A DNA stretch of 64,000 bases, taken from assembly GCA_035633755.1 (NCBI GenBank), contig DASQEH010000053.1, positions 43,375-107,374 on the forward strand. Reading direction: 5' to 3'. Below are positions 51,648 to 59,364 of this stretch, one piece after another. The DNA is from DASQEH01 sp035633755. Its GTDB lineage: Bacteria > Actinomycetota > Actinomycetes > Propionibacteriales > Nocardioidaceae. Below the pieces are notes generated by a model. The model saw only the letters and a list, made by a program, of their open reading frames with translations. It was not told the DNA's origin and ran no database searches. How positions within the stretch are numbered: position 1 is the stretch's first letter; each line of letters opens with the position of its first letter. The translations under genes were made by a program, and so were the position numbers.

Positions 51648-52318
51648 GAGGTGGCGATCTCGCTCCTGGGTTGCGGCTCGCCGTCCTTGACGCACCCGGC
51701 GGGTACCGGCAGCCCGAGCCGGGACAGCCACACCATGGACAAGATCTTGAGGCCGAGCAGGGCGCAAGCGATCAGGCCGGCGAGCCAGGGGTCACGGGTC
51801 CAGACCATGAGCACCGCGAAGAGCGCCGAGTTCAGCGCCTTGCCGGGCTTGGACCAGTTCCAGAGCCAGATGCGGCGGTCGACGAGGTAGAAGTAGTTGG
51901 GGCTGGACACCGGCCAGGCCAGGAACGCCAGCGACAAGAACATGTCGACGACCATGAACTCAGCCAGGTAGATGCCGACGGGGACCACCATGGTCGGGTC
52001 GTACCAGGCGAAGCCGACGTAGAAGACGCCGGCCGAGATCCGGTCGCACATGATGTCCAAGGTGGCACCGGTGCGTGTCTCCCGGTCCGTCAACCGGGCC
52101 ACGGCGCCGTCCGCCATGTCGCCCACCCAGTACACGCCGAGCGCCCACAGCAGCAGCGTCAAGGACTGCTGATGCGCGCCGAGCAGCCCGAGCACGAGGG
52201 TGGCGATCGTCCGCACGAAGGTGATGGTGGTGGGCCAGGTCAGCACCGTCTCGTTCGCCGCGTGTGCGCATTCGCGGTGCGTGCAGCCTGCGCCGGCGTG
52301 CGAGGTGGTCGAGGGCAC
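51644..52318 (-). CDS. CDP-alcohol phosphatidyltransferase
   Basis: 224 residues from GTG 52318, with AGGA 8 nt upstream. The complete CDP-OH-P motif D-x2-D-G-x2-A-R-x8-G-x3-D-x3-D is present, beginning DMADGAVAR. Around six membrane helices. It transfers a phosphatidyl or related group from CDP-alcohol (CDP-DAG) to an acceptor such as glycerol-3-phosphate, inositol-phosphate or cardiolipin precursors; which one is not clear. It is followed in operon by the VTT-domain gene. Confidence 0.9.
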   Translation of the reverse strand: MPSTTSHAGAGCTHRECAHAANETVLTWPTTITFVRTIATLVLGLLGAHQQSLTLLLWALGVYWVGDMADGAVARLTDRETRTGATLDIMCDRISAGVFYVGFAWYDPTMVVPVGIYLAEFMVVDMFLSLAFLAWPVSSPNYFYLVDRRIWLWNWSKPGKALNSALFAVLMVWTRDPWLAGLIACALLGLKILSMVWLSRLGLPVPAGCVKDGEPQPRSEIATS

Positions 52319-52344
52319 ACCCTCGATCCTGCCATTCGCAGGCC

Positions 52345-53115
52345 CTATCCCTGGTGCCAGAGGTAACCTTCCGGCGCGTCGTCGTAGGGGTACTTCTCCA
52401 TGAAGTCCTCGAGCCCTTCACCGGAGAACGACGCGCAGAACTGGCTCACGCCGTAGGACGGGACGCTCTCCTGCTGGAACACCTCCGGGTCGTACTCGGG
52501 CTGGTGGACGGACCAGTGGGTGAAGGCGACGTGCTTGCCTTCGGGGAACGGGTCGCCGCCGTCGTCGGCGGTCCACGGCGCGATGATGACGTTGTTCTCA
52601 GGTCCGCCACTTTGCTCGAGGTTCGTCGCGGCGTCACGCAGGGAGTCCATCTTGGCATCGTCATCAGCCGTGGTGTCGTCGTACCAGACGATCGTCCATC
52701 CGTGCTCGAGGTTGTGCACCAGGACTTCGGCGTCGGGGCGGTCGTCGGCGGTGTAGAAGTACGTGCGGGAGGTATCGGCGGTGGGGTTGTGCGGCCCGAA
52801 CGACGGTGGTGTGGTCTCGTAGATCACCTTCGTCGTCACGTGCTCGTTCACACCGGTCGCGTCCTCCTCCTGGACCGGATCGCAGTTCGCCGCAGACAAG
52901 CTGGCGCCGAAGCTGGCCAGTCCCTTCCCGGCGATCTCCTCGTTCTGCTTGCGCTGGTCCCAGATGGAGTACGCCGCGACGCCGACGATGAGCAGGGCGA
53001 GAACGGCACAGATGGAGACGACGACCAGCGTGCGCCGACGCTCGTCGGCTTTCGCCTTCTTGCGCAGCTGCTCGACGGTCTCACGTCGTTGCCGGTTGCT
53101 GTTGGACTTGCTCAC
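52345..53115 (-). CDS. DUF3105 membrane-anchored protein
   Basis: 256 residues from GTG 53115. A basic N-terminus (RRETVEQLRKKAKADERRR) precedes one transmembrane helix (VVVSICAVLALLIVGVAA), so the rest is extracytoplasmic. The domain contains the conserved PPSFGPHNP and VHNLEHGWTIVWYDD segments of DUF3105, with His and Asp residues that may bind a ligand or metal. Two Cys occur in the external part (in AANCDP and FCASF). The function is unknown. TAGACT at 53154-53159 (minus strand) would give a leader of about 31 nt. Confidence 0.85.
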   Translation of the reverse strand: MSKSNSNRQRRETVEQLRKKAKADERRRTLVVVSICAVLALLIVGVAAYSIWDQRKQNEEIAGKGLASFGASLSAANCDPVQEEDATGVNEHVTTKVIYETTPPSFGPHNPTADTSRTYFYTADDRPDAEVLVHNLEHGWTIVWYDDTTADDDAKMDSLRDAATNLEQSGGPENNVIIAPWTADDGGDPFPEGKHVAFTHWSVHQPEYDPEVFQQESVPSYGVSQFCASFSGEGLEDFMEKYPYDDAPEGYLWHQG

Positions 53116-53153
53116 GGAGGGCTGGCCTTTCGGGTTCCAGACGCTGACCGCCG

Positions 53154-53159
53154 AGTCTA
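53154..53159 (-). promoter_or_regulatory. Candidate -10 box of the DUF3105 gene
   Basis: Minus-strand TAGACT overlaps the stop region of fbiB (stop codon at 53157-53159), so DUF3105 can be transcribed separately from the F420 genes. Confidence 0.4.
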
Positions 53160-54299
53160 CGCAACCGACCAGTACGTCTGGGTCACTGTCCGCCAATCCG
53201 TGCTCGCTCCCTGATCCGCGGCTGCCGTGCCGATCGGTGCCGCAGCCGCGGTCGCGAGGACGGTCGCGCACAGCCCGTGGGCAGCCGCGAGCGCCTCGAT
53301 CCTCGCGTCGAGTGCGCCGGCTGCCATCCACGCGGCCGGTGAGGCCGGTTCGCGTATGTCGACGCGCACGAGCCAGCCCCCCTGGCCGTTAGGGCCGACC
53401 GACGGCTGACAGGTGTCCTCGCCGCCTGGGTCGGGTGGGCGAGAGCGGGGGGTGCGGGTGATCCGTACACCTGGATGCTCGGCCTCCAGCCCCTCGAACG
53501 GGTCGGGGTCGCTCGGGATGCGCCGCGGAAAGTGCGACAGCGCCGCCTCGTCCCCGCGCAGGACGGCAGCCGTGACTGCCTCGCGAGTTCCCAGGCCGAA
53601 CAGGTCGTCGGCAGCCGCACGAACCAGCGCGGAAGCTCCGGTCCCGTGGTCGCCCGGGTCCAGCACCGCCCAGGACAGGCCGCGCACCACGGCGATGGGC
53701 CGCCCGGTGGTCTTCCCCTTGACCAGGTCGGTGGCGGATGCCACCTCGTCGGCGAGAGCCGGCGCTGTCACTGCCAGGACGTTGCCGAAGGTGTCGTGCG
53801 TGCCCGCCAGGTCGACCATCGCAGGCAGCCCGGCGCACCCGATGGCGATGTCGATCTGCCCGTTCCGCCACGCGCGCCCGGACGTGTCCGTGATGACGAC
53901 GGCGACGTTGCGGCCGGTGGATGCGAACAGGTCGTCCCGGAGCCGGCGCGCCGACGCGTCCGGGTCCAGCGGCAGGGCGACACAGACGCCGGACTCGACG
54001 TTGGAGGCGTCGACGCCCGCGGCGGCCATGACCAGTCCGTGCCGGGTCTCGGCGATGACGGTGGGTCCCCGGCGCGCGACCACCCGGACCGCCTCATCGG
54101 CCACCGCGTCCTCACGTGCTCTCGAGGCCACCCGGCCTTCGGCCTTGCTGACCACCTTGCTGGTCACCACGACCACATCCCCGTCCGCCGTGTCGGTGGT
54201 CGAGGCGACCAGGGCGGCAAGATCAGTGCCCGCCGACACCTCCGGCCAGGTGTACGACGTGATCTCGATCCGCTCGGGGGTGCCGGCGGGTAGCGTCAC
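53157..54299 (-). CDS. fbiB: Coenzyme F420:L-glutamate ligase, lacking a full nitroreductase domain
   Basis: 380 residues; GTG 54299 overlaps the fbiA stop. Residues 1 to about 245 are a CofE ligase: VVTSKVVSKAEGR, the Asp-rich region, ITDTSGRAWRNGQIDIAIG and RGLSWAVLDPGDHGTGASALVR. It adds glutamate to F420-0. Mycobacterial FbiB is about 448 residues and has a C-terminal FMN nitroreductase domain that reduces dehydro-F420-0. Here only about 130 weakly similar residues follow, without a recognisable FMN site. A separate reductase may be encoded elsewhere, or the short domain is a diverged version. Confidence 0.9.
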   Translation of the reverse strand: MTLPAGTPERIEITSYTWPEVSAGTDLAALVASTTDTADGDVVVVTSKVVSKAEGRVASRAREDAVADEAVRVVARRGPTVIAETRHGLVMAAAGVDASNVESGVCVALPLDPDASARRLRDDLFASTGRNVAVVITDTSGRAWRNGQIDIAIGCAGLPAMVDLAGTHDTFGNVLAVTAPALADEVASATDLVKGKTTGRPIAVVRGLSWAVLDPGDHGTGASALVRAAADDLFGLGTREAVTAAVLRGDEAALSHFPRRIPSDPDPFEGLEAEHPGVRITRTPRSRPPDPGGEDTCQPSVGPNGQGGWLVRVDIREPASPAAWMAAGALDARIEALAAAHGLCATVLATAAAAPIGTAAADQGASTDWRTVTQTYWSVA

Positions 54300-55279
54300 G
54301 AGCGGTCCACCGCTCCAGCGAGGTCCAGGGTGGCGGCGGCGAGCGACTGCGTCGCCGCGGCGTCGACCATGTACAGCGGCACGGCGCGGGCGGTGATGCC
54401 ACGCTGCTCGAGTCGGGGCACCGCCGCCGCGTCCGAGCTGTCCACCAGCCAGCCGTCCAGCAGTCCACCGGTGCGTCGCGCGCCGTAGTGGGTGGCCACG
54501 GCCTCCGCGGTGACGTCGACGCCGATGGCGGCCAGCAGCTTGTCCGCCATGCCGCGCACGGGTGCACCGCCGATGATGGGGGAGACGCCCACCACAGGCG
54601 CCGGGGTCGACTGCAGGGCGGCCCGAATGCCGGGTACCGCCAGAATCGTGCCGACGGACACCACGGGGTTGCTCGGCGGAACAATGACGAGATCAGCGTT
54701 GGAGATCGCCTCGAGCACCCCTGGCCCGGGGCTGGAGCTCTCCGCTCCGACCGCCACGACGGAGTGAGCGCGCGGCGCGTGCAGGCGAACCCAGTACTCC
54801 TGGAAGTGCACCGCCCGGCGTCCTCCCTCGGCGGCATCATCGTCGATCACGACGTGCGTCTCGACCCGGTCGTCGGACATGGGGATCAGCCGAACTCCCG
54901 GCTGCCAGCGCTCGCACAGGGCAGTGGTCACTGCGGACAGCGGGTACCCGGCGCCGAGCATCTGCGTCCGCACCAGGTGGGTCGCGAGGTCACGGTCACC
55001 CAGGCCGAACCACGTCGGCTCCACTCCGTAGCGTGCGAGCTCCTCCTTCGCCTGCCAGGTCTCGTTCTGACGACCCCAGCCACGCTCGTTGTCGATGCCG
55101 TCGCCCAAGGTGTACATCACGGTGTCCAGGTCGGGGCAGATGCGCAGGCCGAACATCCAGACGTCGTCGGCGGTGTTGCAGACGACGGTGATCTCGTCGC
55201 GGGTCAGGTCGACGGCGGAGCGCAGTCCGGTCAGGAAGCGGGCCCCTCCGACGCCTCCCGACAGAACTGTGAAGCGCAT
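54296..55279 (-). CDS. fbiA: 2-phospho-L-lactate transferase (CofD/FbiA)
   Basis: 327 residues from ATG 55279. It has the CofD N-terminus RFTVLSGGVGGARFL, NTADDVWMFGLRICPDLDT, the GWGRQNETW/WFGLGDRD loop and IVPPSNPVVSVGTILAV. It transfers the phospho-(enol)pyruvate or phospholactate moiety from the guanylylated donor to Fo in F420 synthesis. TACCCT 6 nt upstream predicts leaderless translation. It is the first gene of the fbiA-fbiB operon, adjacent to and divergent from whiB2, as in mycobacteria. Confidence 0.93.
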   Translation of the reverse strand: MRFTVLSGGVGGARFLTGLRSAVDLTRDEITVVCNTADDVWMFGLRICPDLDTVMYTLGDGIDNERGWGRQNETWQAKEELARYGVEPTWFGLGDRDLATHLVRTQMLGAGYPLSAVTTALCERWQPGVRLIPMSDDRVETHVVIDDDAAEGGRRAVHFQEYWVRLHAPRAHSVVAVGAESSSPGPGVLEAISNADLVIVPPSNPVVSVGTILAVPGIRAALQSTPAPVVGVSPIIGGAPVRGMADKLLAAIGVDVTAEAVATHYGARRTGGLLDGWLVDSSDAAAVPRLEQRGITARAVPLYMVDAAATQSLAAATLDLAGAVDRS

Positions 55280-55285
55280 GCAGGC

Positions 55286-55291
55286 AGGGTA
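55286..55291 (-). promoter_or_regulatory. Leaderless -10 box of fbiA
   Basis: Minus-strand TACCCT lies 6 nt before ATG 55279. The plus-strand mirror hexamer is TAGCCA, without the final T. Confidence 0.55.
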
Positions 55292-55332
55292 GCCACTTCC
55301 GTGCGGGCCGCAGACCGCGCGTCGCAAGCGAC

Positions 55333-55358
55333 GTAACGCCTGGTAATTGGGTCATTAC
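55333..55358. promoter_or_regulatory. GTAAC/GTAAT direct repeat and inverted repeat upstream of whiB2
   Basis: GTAAC (55333-55337) and GTAAT (55343-55347) are direct repeats 10 bp apart, the arrangement bound by OmpR-family regulators. GTAAT also pairs with ATTAC (55354-55358) as an inverted repeat with a 6-bp spacer. MtrA of actinobacteria is an OmpR-type regulator with GTAAC-like half-sites, so it is a candidate. This is pattern-based only. Confidence 0.4.
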
Positions 55359-55448
55359 AGCACCCGAGCCGGAGCAGGTTTTAACACGGCCTCGGCGCAC
55401 GCCGCCGCGCGCACGGTCGGCGTGTCGGGCACTTTCTTCCCGAACCGC

Positions 55449-55478
55449 TTGACGCGGGAGGACTTACAGGCATGTAAT
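55449..55478 (+). promoter_or_regulatory. whiB2 promoter overlapped by an inverted repeat
   Basis: TTGACG (55449-55454) and TGTAAT (55473-55478) form a near-consensus sigma-70-type promoter with an 18-bp spacer. The inverted repeat TTACA-GGCA-TGTAA (55464-55477) covers the spacer end and the -10 box, so a bound protein would block RNA polymerase. The same half-sites occur at 21025-21038. The predicted leader to ATG 55542 is about 57 nt. Confidence 0.5.
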
Positions 55479-55541
55479 TCCCTTAATGTCTTTTGCTCGG
55501 CACCCGGTCGGGCAATCCGATGGGTCGAGGAGGCAGACGAT

Positions 55542-55796
55542 ATGCACGATCTCGAGGTGCTTGACGGCGACGCCCACGAGTTGTTGTGGCAGGAGCGCGC
55601 GCTGTGTGCACAAACGGATCCGGAGGCCTTCTTCCCCGAGAAGGGTGGGTCGACACGTGAGGCGAAGCGTGTCTGCCTGTCCTGCGATGTCCGGGGCGAC
55701 TGCTTGGAGTACGCATTGCTCAACGACGAGCGATTCGGCATCTGGGGTGGCCTCTCGGAGCGGGAACGGCGCAAGCTCAGAAGGCGCGCGAGCTAG
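55542..55796 (+). CDS. whiB2: WhiB family iron-sulfur regulator (WhiB2/WhiD-like)
   Basis: 84 residues from ATG 55542, with GAGGAGG 8 nt upstream; an upstream extension of the frame to 55347 is rejected because it crosses the promoter. The four Cys for the [4Fe-4S] cluster are present: Cys in ERALCAQ, then CLSCDVRGDC (CxxC...C). GIWGGLSERERRKLRRR is the WhiB turn and basic DNA-binding tail. WhiB2/WhiD binds sigma factor and controls cell division or septation genes. Position next to fbiA and DUF3499 supports the WhiB2 type. Confidence 0.93.
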   Translation: MHDLEVLDGDAHELLWQERALCAQTDPEAFFPEKGGSTREAKRVCLSCDVRGDCLEYALLNDERFGIWGGLSERERRKLRRRAS

Positions 55797-55800
55797 GACT

Positions 55801-55841
55801 GCCAAGCAGCCGAGGCTGCGTGGCGGCTGCTCCGGCAGCCG
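55801..55841. terminator. Bidirectional terminator hairpins between whiB2 and DUF3499
   Basis: CGGCTGC-TCCG-GCAGCCG (55824-55841) is a perfect 7-bp stem with a 4-nt loop. Immediately upstream, GCCAAGCAGCC and GGCTGCGTGGC (55801-55824) form another imperfect stem that competes for the same arms. The region separates two convergent genes. No T-run follows, as is common for actinobacterial terminators. Confidence 0.6.
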
Positions 55842-55860
55842 GATGAGGTGGGAACTGCGG

Positions 55861-56217
55861 TCAGGTCTGCGTGGATCGCAGGACGCGCAGATGGCCGCGG
55901 CGACCCACCTCCACCGCCTGCCCCACGGGCTCCTCCTGCCCTCGTGGCCGGGCCGCCTCGCGGACCGCATCGGCGAGCGCCAGCAGGTCGTCGCCCGTGG
56001 GGGTCGGGTCAGAGGCGTCCGAGCTCAGCCGGATGATCTCCCAGCCACGAGGGGCGCTCAGCCGTTCGGCATGGAAGTCGCACAGGTCGTACGCGTGCGG
56101 TTCGGCCGAGGTGGCGAGCGGGCCCAGCACAGCGGTCGAGTCGGAGTACACGTAGGTCAGCGTGGCCACTGACGAGCGCCCGCAGGTGCTGCGCGAGCAG
56201 GTGCGCCGTCGTGTCAC
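55861..56217 (-). CDS. DUF3499 family protein
   Basis: 118 residues from GTG 56217. The N-terminus MTRRRTCSRSTCGRSSVATLTYVYSDSTAVLGPL and HAYDLCDFHAERLSAPRGWEIIRL are the DUF3499 hallmark, with four conserved Cys (in CSRSTC and DLC..H) that could bind a metal such as zinc. It lies between whiB2 and the zincin-like gene, as in mycobacteria. The function is unknown. Predicted leaderless (TAGCGT at 56224-56229, 6 nt upstream). Confidence 0.9.
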   Translation of the reverse strand: MTRRRTCSRSTCGRSSVATLTYVYSDSTAVLGPLATSAEPHAYDLCDFHAERLSAPRGWEIIRLSSDASDPTPTGDDLLALADAVREAARPRGQEEPVGQAVEVGRRGHLRVLRSTQT

Positions 56218-56223
56218 GAGGTG

Positions 56224-56229
56224 ACGCTA
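56224..56229 (-). promoter_or_regulatory. Leaderless -10 box of the DUF3499 gene
   Basis: Minus-strand TAGCGT lies 6 nt before GTG 56217. The plus-strand mirror hexamer is TACAGC, without the final T. Confidence 0.55.
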
Positions 56230-56284
56230 CAGCGTGGGCGAAAGCCCGCAGGGGATTGAAGCCAGCAGACCGGACGTGTCGAGC

Positions 56285-56290
56285 TAAGGT
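56285..56290 (+). promoter_or_regulatory. Leaderless -10 box of the zincin-like gene
   Basis: TAAGGT lies 7 nt before GTG 56298. It helps choose that start over upstream GTG codons (for example 56289), which overlap this box. Confidence 0.45.
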
Positions 56291-56297
56291 GTCGTAT

Positions 56298-56759
56298 GTG
56301 GTCGGTCCGGCGTCGCGCCTGCCCCCCGTGGGTGCGGTCGACAGGCGAGACGGACCGGTTCGCGGGCGCCGTGGCAGGGGAGTTCGCGGACCCCTCGCGC
56401 TGCCCGGTCCGCTCAATCCCCGTGGACCCGCGCCGCGGCCGACTCGCCGAGCTGACTTCGACGACCTGGTGCTGACGTCGGTGGAGCGGCTGTCGAAACG
56501 CTGGGGATCGGACTGGGGGAACGTCGAGTTCGGTACGGAGGACGTCCCGCAGCTGCCTGAGGGCTGGACTGACGAGCCGGTCCCCTTCGGCTCCCTGGTG
56601 CGAGGAGGCCCGGCCGGTGACCACCGTATCGTCGTCTTTCGCCGCCCCATCGAGGCGCACGCCACGTCGCGCCTCGAACGCGCGGCGCTCGTCAACGAGG
56701 TCCTCGTCGAGCATGTCGCGGAGCTGCTGGGCCGTGACCCGTCCGAGATCGACCCGTGA
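56298..56759 (+). CDS. Zincin-like metallopeptidase family protein, HExxH absent
   Basis: 153 residues from GTG 56298. After an Arg/Gly/Pro-rich 45-residue N-terminus, the segment FDDLVLTSVERLSKRW and the C-terminal ALVNEVLVEHVAELLGRDPSEIDP match the small zincin-like family (DUF1025) found next to DUF3499. The HExxH zinc motif expected in this last helix reads VEHVAEL, with a single His, so peptidase activity is doubtful. The actinobacterial branch may have a different role. Confidence 0.82.
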   Translation: MVGPASRLPPVGAVDRRDGPVRGRRGRGVRGPLALPGPLNPRGPAPRPTRRADFDDLVLTSVERLSKRWGSDWGNVEFGTEDVPQLPEGWTDEPVPFGSLVRGGPAGDHRIVVFRRPIEAHATSRLERAALVNEVLVEHVAELLGRDPSEIDP

Positions 56760-56788
56760 CCGGGGGGTTGGTCGTCTCCGGCTGGCTC

Positions 56789-56794
56789 TAGTGT
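56789..56794 (+). promoter_or_regulatory. Leaderless -10 box of the amino-acid importer operon
   Basis: TAGTGT lies 7 nt before ATG 56802, with no ribosome site. Confidence 0.5.
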
Positions 56795-56801
56795 TACCCC
56801 C

Positions 56802-57737
56802 ATGAGTCTTGCCTCCCGACCCCTCGGCTGGGCTTGTGCAGCCGCCCTGACCGCAACGCTCGCGGTCACTGGCTGCGCGCCGGCCGACGAGGAAACCGCC
56901 GAGTCGCCCAGCAGTGACGACACCGCATCCAGCTCCGAGCCCGCTTCCGGCGCCACCGACGCGACGCCCAGCAGCTCCAAGGACTCCTGCGCGCCCGAGC
57001 AGCTCAACCTGATCACGCCGTCGACGTTGACGATCGCCACTGACAGGCCGGCGTACGAGCCCTGGTTCGTGGGCAACGACCCGACGAACGGCAAGGGCTT
57101 CGAGAGCGCGGTGGCCTACGCGGTGGCCAAAGAGCTGGGCTTCGGCCGCTCCGACGTCGAGTGGGTCGAGGAGCCGTTCAACAAGTCGTTCGCTCCCGGC
57201 GCGAAGGACTTCGACTTCGACATCAACCAGATCTCGATCCTGCCCGAGCGCGAAGAAGTGGTCGACTTCTCCGACGGGTACTACCAGGTCGCTCAGGCCG
57301 TCATCGTGCTCGGCGACTCCGACTTCGCGACGGCCGGCTCGCTGGCCGACCTGAAGGACGCGGCGATCGGCGCCCAGATCGGGACCACGTCGCTGCTGGC
57401 CGCCAAGAACGGCATCCAGCCCAGCTCACCCGTCGCGGTTTTCGACGACACCAACGGTGCGAAGCAGGCGCTTCTCAACGGGTCGATCGATGCGATCATC
57501 GCCGACCTGCCGACGGCGTTCTACATCACTGCCGTCGAGATCGAGGGCTCGAAGATCCTTGGCCAGTTCGATGCCACCGGTCCCGAGCCTGAGGAGTTCG
57601 GCCTGCTGTTCGAAGAAGGCAACCCCTTGGTCGGCTGTGTCAACGAGGCCATCGGGGCGCTGGAAGCCGACGGCACCCTCGAGGCGATCGAGAAGAAGTG
57701 GCTGAGTCAAGACGTCGAAGTGCCTGAGCTGAGCTGA
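56802..57737 (+). CDS. Amino-acid ABC importer substrate-binding lipoprotein
   Basis: 311 residues. The signal peptide ends in the lipobox AVTGC (Cys25), followed by a Ser/Glu-rich linker. The rest is a SBP_bac_3 (glutamine/glutamate-binding-like) domain: TIATDRPAYEPWFVG, GFESAVAYAVAKELGF, FDFDINQISILPEREEVVDFS. It binds a polar or other amino acid and delivers it to the permease. The ligand is unknown. The next gene follows in the same reading frame after the TGA. Confidence 0.92.
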   Translation: MSLASRPLGWACAAALTATLAVTGCAPADEETAESPSSDDTASSSEPASGATDATPSSSKDSCAPEQLNLITPSTLTIATDRPAYEPWFVGNDPTNGKGFESAVAYAVAKELGFGRSDVEWVEEPFNKSFAPGAKDFDFDINQISILPEREEVVDFSDGYYQVAQAVIVLGDSDFATAGSLADLKDAAIGAQIGTTSLLAAKNGIQPSSPVAVFDDTNGAKQALLNGSIDAIIADLPTAFYITAVEIEGSKILGQFDATGPEPEEFGLLFEEGNPLVGCVNEAIGALEADGTLEAIEKKWLSQDVEVPELS

Positions 57738-57743
57738 GCCATC

Positions 57744-58616
57744 CTGCCCGGCACCGCCTCCTCGGCATGGGACAAGAGCCCGCTGCAGCGTGAGCGCGAA
57801 AGCGCCCGGAGGCGCCGCTCTCAGCGCTCACTCGTCATCGCGGCGCTGTCGACGCTGGTCGTCGTCGTCCTGCTGGTCTCGCTGACCGTCACGTCGCCGG
57901 GGTGGCCACGCGTTCAGGAGACCTTCCTGTCCTGGGAGGACGCCAAGGCGTCGTTCCCGGACGTCGCACGCGGCTTCCTGGTCAACATCAAGCTGTTCCT
58001 CATCGCCGAGCCGATGATCTTGGCCTTGGGGCTGGTGGTCGCGCTGGCGCGAGGCACCCGGTCGGCCGTGATGTTCCCGCTGAGAGCCCTGTCGGTGATC
58101 TACGTCGACCTTTTCCGAGGGGTCCCGACCCTCCTGCTTGTCTACCTGGTGGGCTTCGGGTTGCCGGCGCTGAGGTTGCAGGGGGTGCCCATTGACGCGT
58201 TCAAGCTCGGCCTGATCGCACTCACCCTGTCCTACGGTGCGTACGTCGCCGAGGTCATCCGCGCCGGCATCGAGTCGGTGCATCCCGACCAGCGCGCCGC
58301 CGCCCGCTCGCTCGGCCTGAGCGAGGCGCAGACGACGCGCAGCGTGATCTTGCCGCAGGCGCTGCGACGGGTGGCCCCGCCGCTGCTCAACGACTTCGTG
58401 TCGTTGCAGAAGGACACCGCCCTCATCGCGGTGCTGGGGCTCACTCCTGCCGAGGCCCTGCGGGAGGCCAACGTCTACACCTCTTTCAACTTCAACTACA
58501 CGCCGTTGGTCGTGGCCGCCGTCTTCTTCATCGCGCTGACAATCCCACTGGCGCGCCTCACCGACTGGCTCGGCAACCGAGCCCTGGCACGCCAGCACTC
58601 GGCAGGCCCTGCATGA
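57744..58616 (+). CDS. Amino-acid ABC importer permease, non-standard start codon
   Basis: About 290 residues. The BPD_transp_1 permease core is clear: NIKLFLIAEPMI, the EAA loop RSLGLSEAQTTRSVILPQALR, and six membrane helices. No ATG, GTG or TTG exists in frame between the upstream stop at 57737 and ATG 58014. Starting at 58014 would delete the first membrane helix (ALSTLVVVVLLVSLTV) and the basic cytoplasmic N-terminus (KSPLQRERESARRRRSQRS). I place the start at CTG 57744; ATC 57741 is the alternative. The SBP frame runs on after its TGA, so readthrough is also possible. Confidence 0.8.
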   Translation: MPGTASSAWDKSPLQRERESARRRRSQRSLVIAALSTLVVVVLLVSLTVTSPGWPRVQETFLSWEDAKASFPDVARGFLVNIKLFLIAEPMILALGLVVALARGTRSAVMFPLRALSVIYVDLFRGVPTLLLVYLVGFGLPALRLQGVPIDAFKLGLIALTLSYGAYVAEVIRAGIESVHPDQRAAARSLGLSEAQTTRSVILPQALRRVAPPLLNDFVSLQKDTALIAVLGLTPAEALREANVYTSFNFNYTPLVVAAVFFIALTIPLARLTDWLGNRALARQHSAGPA

Positions 58617-59344
58617 CGTCGGTGCGGTTCCGCGGCGTCTACAAGCAGTACGCCGAGCGGGTGGTGCTCAAGGGCATCGACCTCGATGTGCCCGCGCATC
58701 ACCTGCTCGGTGTGATCGGGTCCTCCGGCTCGGGGAAGTCGACGCTGTTGCGGTGCGTGAACCTGCTCGAGCAGGTCGACGACGGCCAGATCTGGCTCGG
58801 CGAGGACGACATCACCGAGGTGTCGGTCTCACCGGACGCCGTACGCCGCCGAGTGGGCATGGTGTTCCAGTCCTTCAACCTGTTCCCTCACCTCACCGCG
58901 TTGCAGAACGTGACCCTTGCGGCTCGCAAGGTGCACCGAATGCCGCGCTCAGCCGCCAACGACAAGGCCGCCGAGCTGCTGGAACGGTTCGGGCTGCAGG
59001 GCCGGGAGTCGTCGTACCCCGACCGGCTCAGCGGTGGGCAGCAGCAGCGGGTGGCGTTCGCCCGGTCGCTCATGACGGACCCCGAGGTGCTGCTCCTCGA
59101 CGAGGTCACGTCCGCGCTCGACCCGGAGCTCGTTGGCGAGATCCTCGAGATCATCCGCGCACTCAAAGGCGCCGGGATGACCATGATCATGGCCACGCAC
59201 GAGATGCAGTTCTGTCGCGAGATCGCAGACGAGGTGTGCTTCCTCGACGACGGCAGAGTCCTCGAGCTCGGCCCGCCGGAGCAGGTGTTCACTCACCCTG
59301 AGCAGGCTCGGACGAGAGAGTTCTTGCGTCGCGTGCTGCAGTGA
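58613..59344 (+). CDS. Amino-acid ABC importer ATP-binding subunit
   Basis: 243 residues, overlapping the permease stop (ATGA). Walker A is GSSGSGKST; signature LSGGQQQRVAFARSL; Walker B VLLLDEVTSALD; His loop MATHEM. This is the GlnQ/PAAT type, in which a homodimer drives the permease. It completes the three-gene importer. The manB start codons lie just at its end. Confidence 0.94.
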   Translation: MTSVRFRGVYKQYAERVVLKGIDLDVPAHHLLGVIGSSGSGKSTLLRCVNLLEQVDDGQIWLGEDDITEVSVSPDAVRRRVGMVFQSFNLFPHLTALQNVTLAARKVHRMPRSAANDKAAELLERFGLQGRESSYPDRLSGGQQQRVAFARSLMTDPEVLLLDEVTSALDPELVGEILEIIRALKGAGMTMIMATHEMQFCREIADEVCFLDDGRVLELGPPEQVFTHPEQARTREFLRRVLQ

Positions 59345-59364
59345 CGTTCTGCGAGGATGGCGGA

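Noticed and set aside
55347..55541. N-terminal extension of whiB2
   Set aside because: The frame is open, but it contains the -35/-10 promoter, inverted repeats and no WhiB similarity; ATG 55542 has a strong ribosome site.
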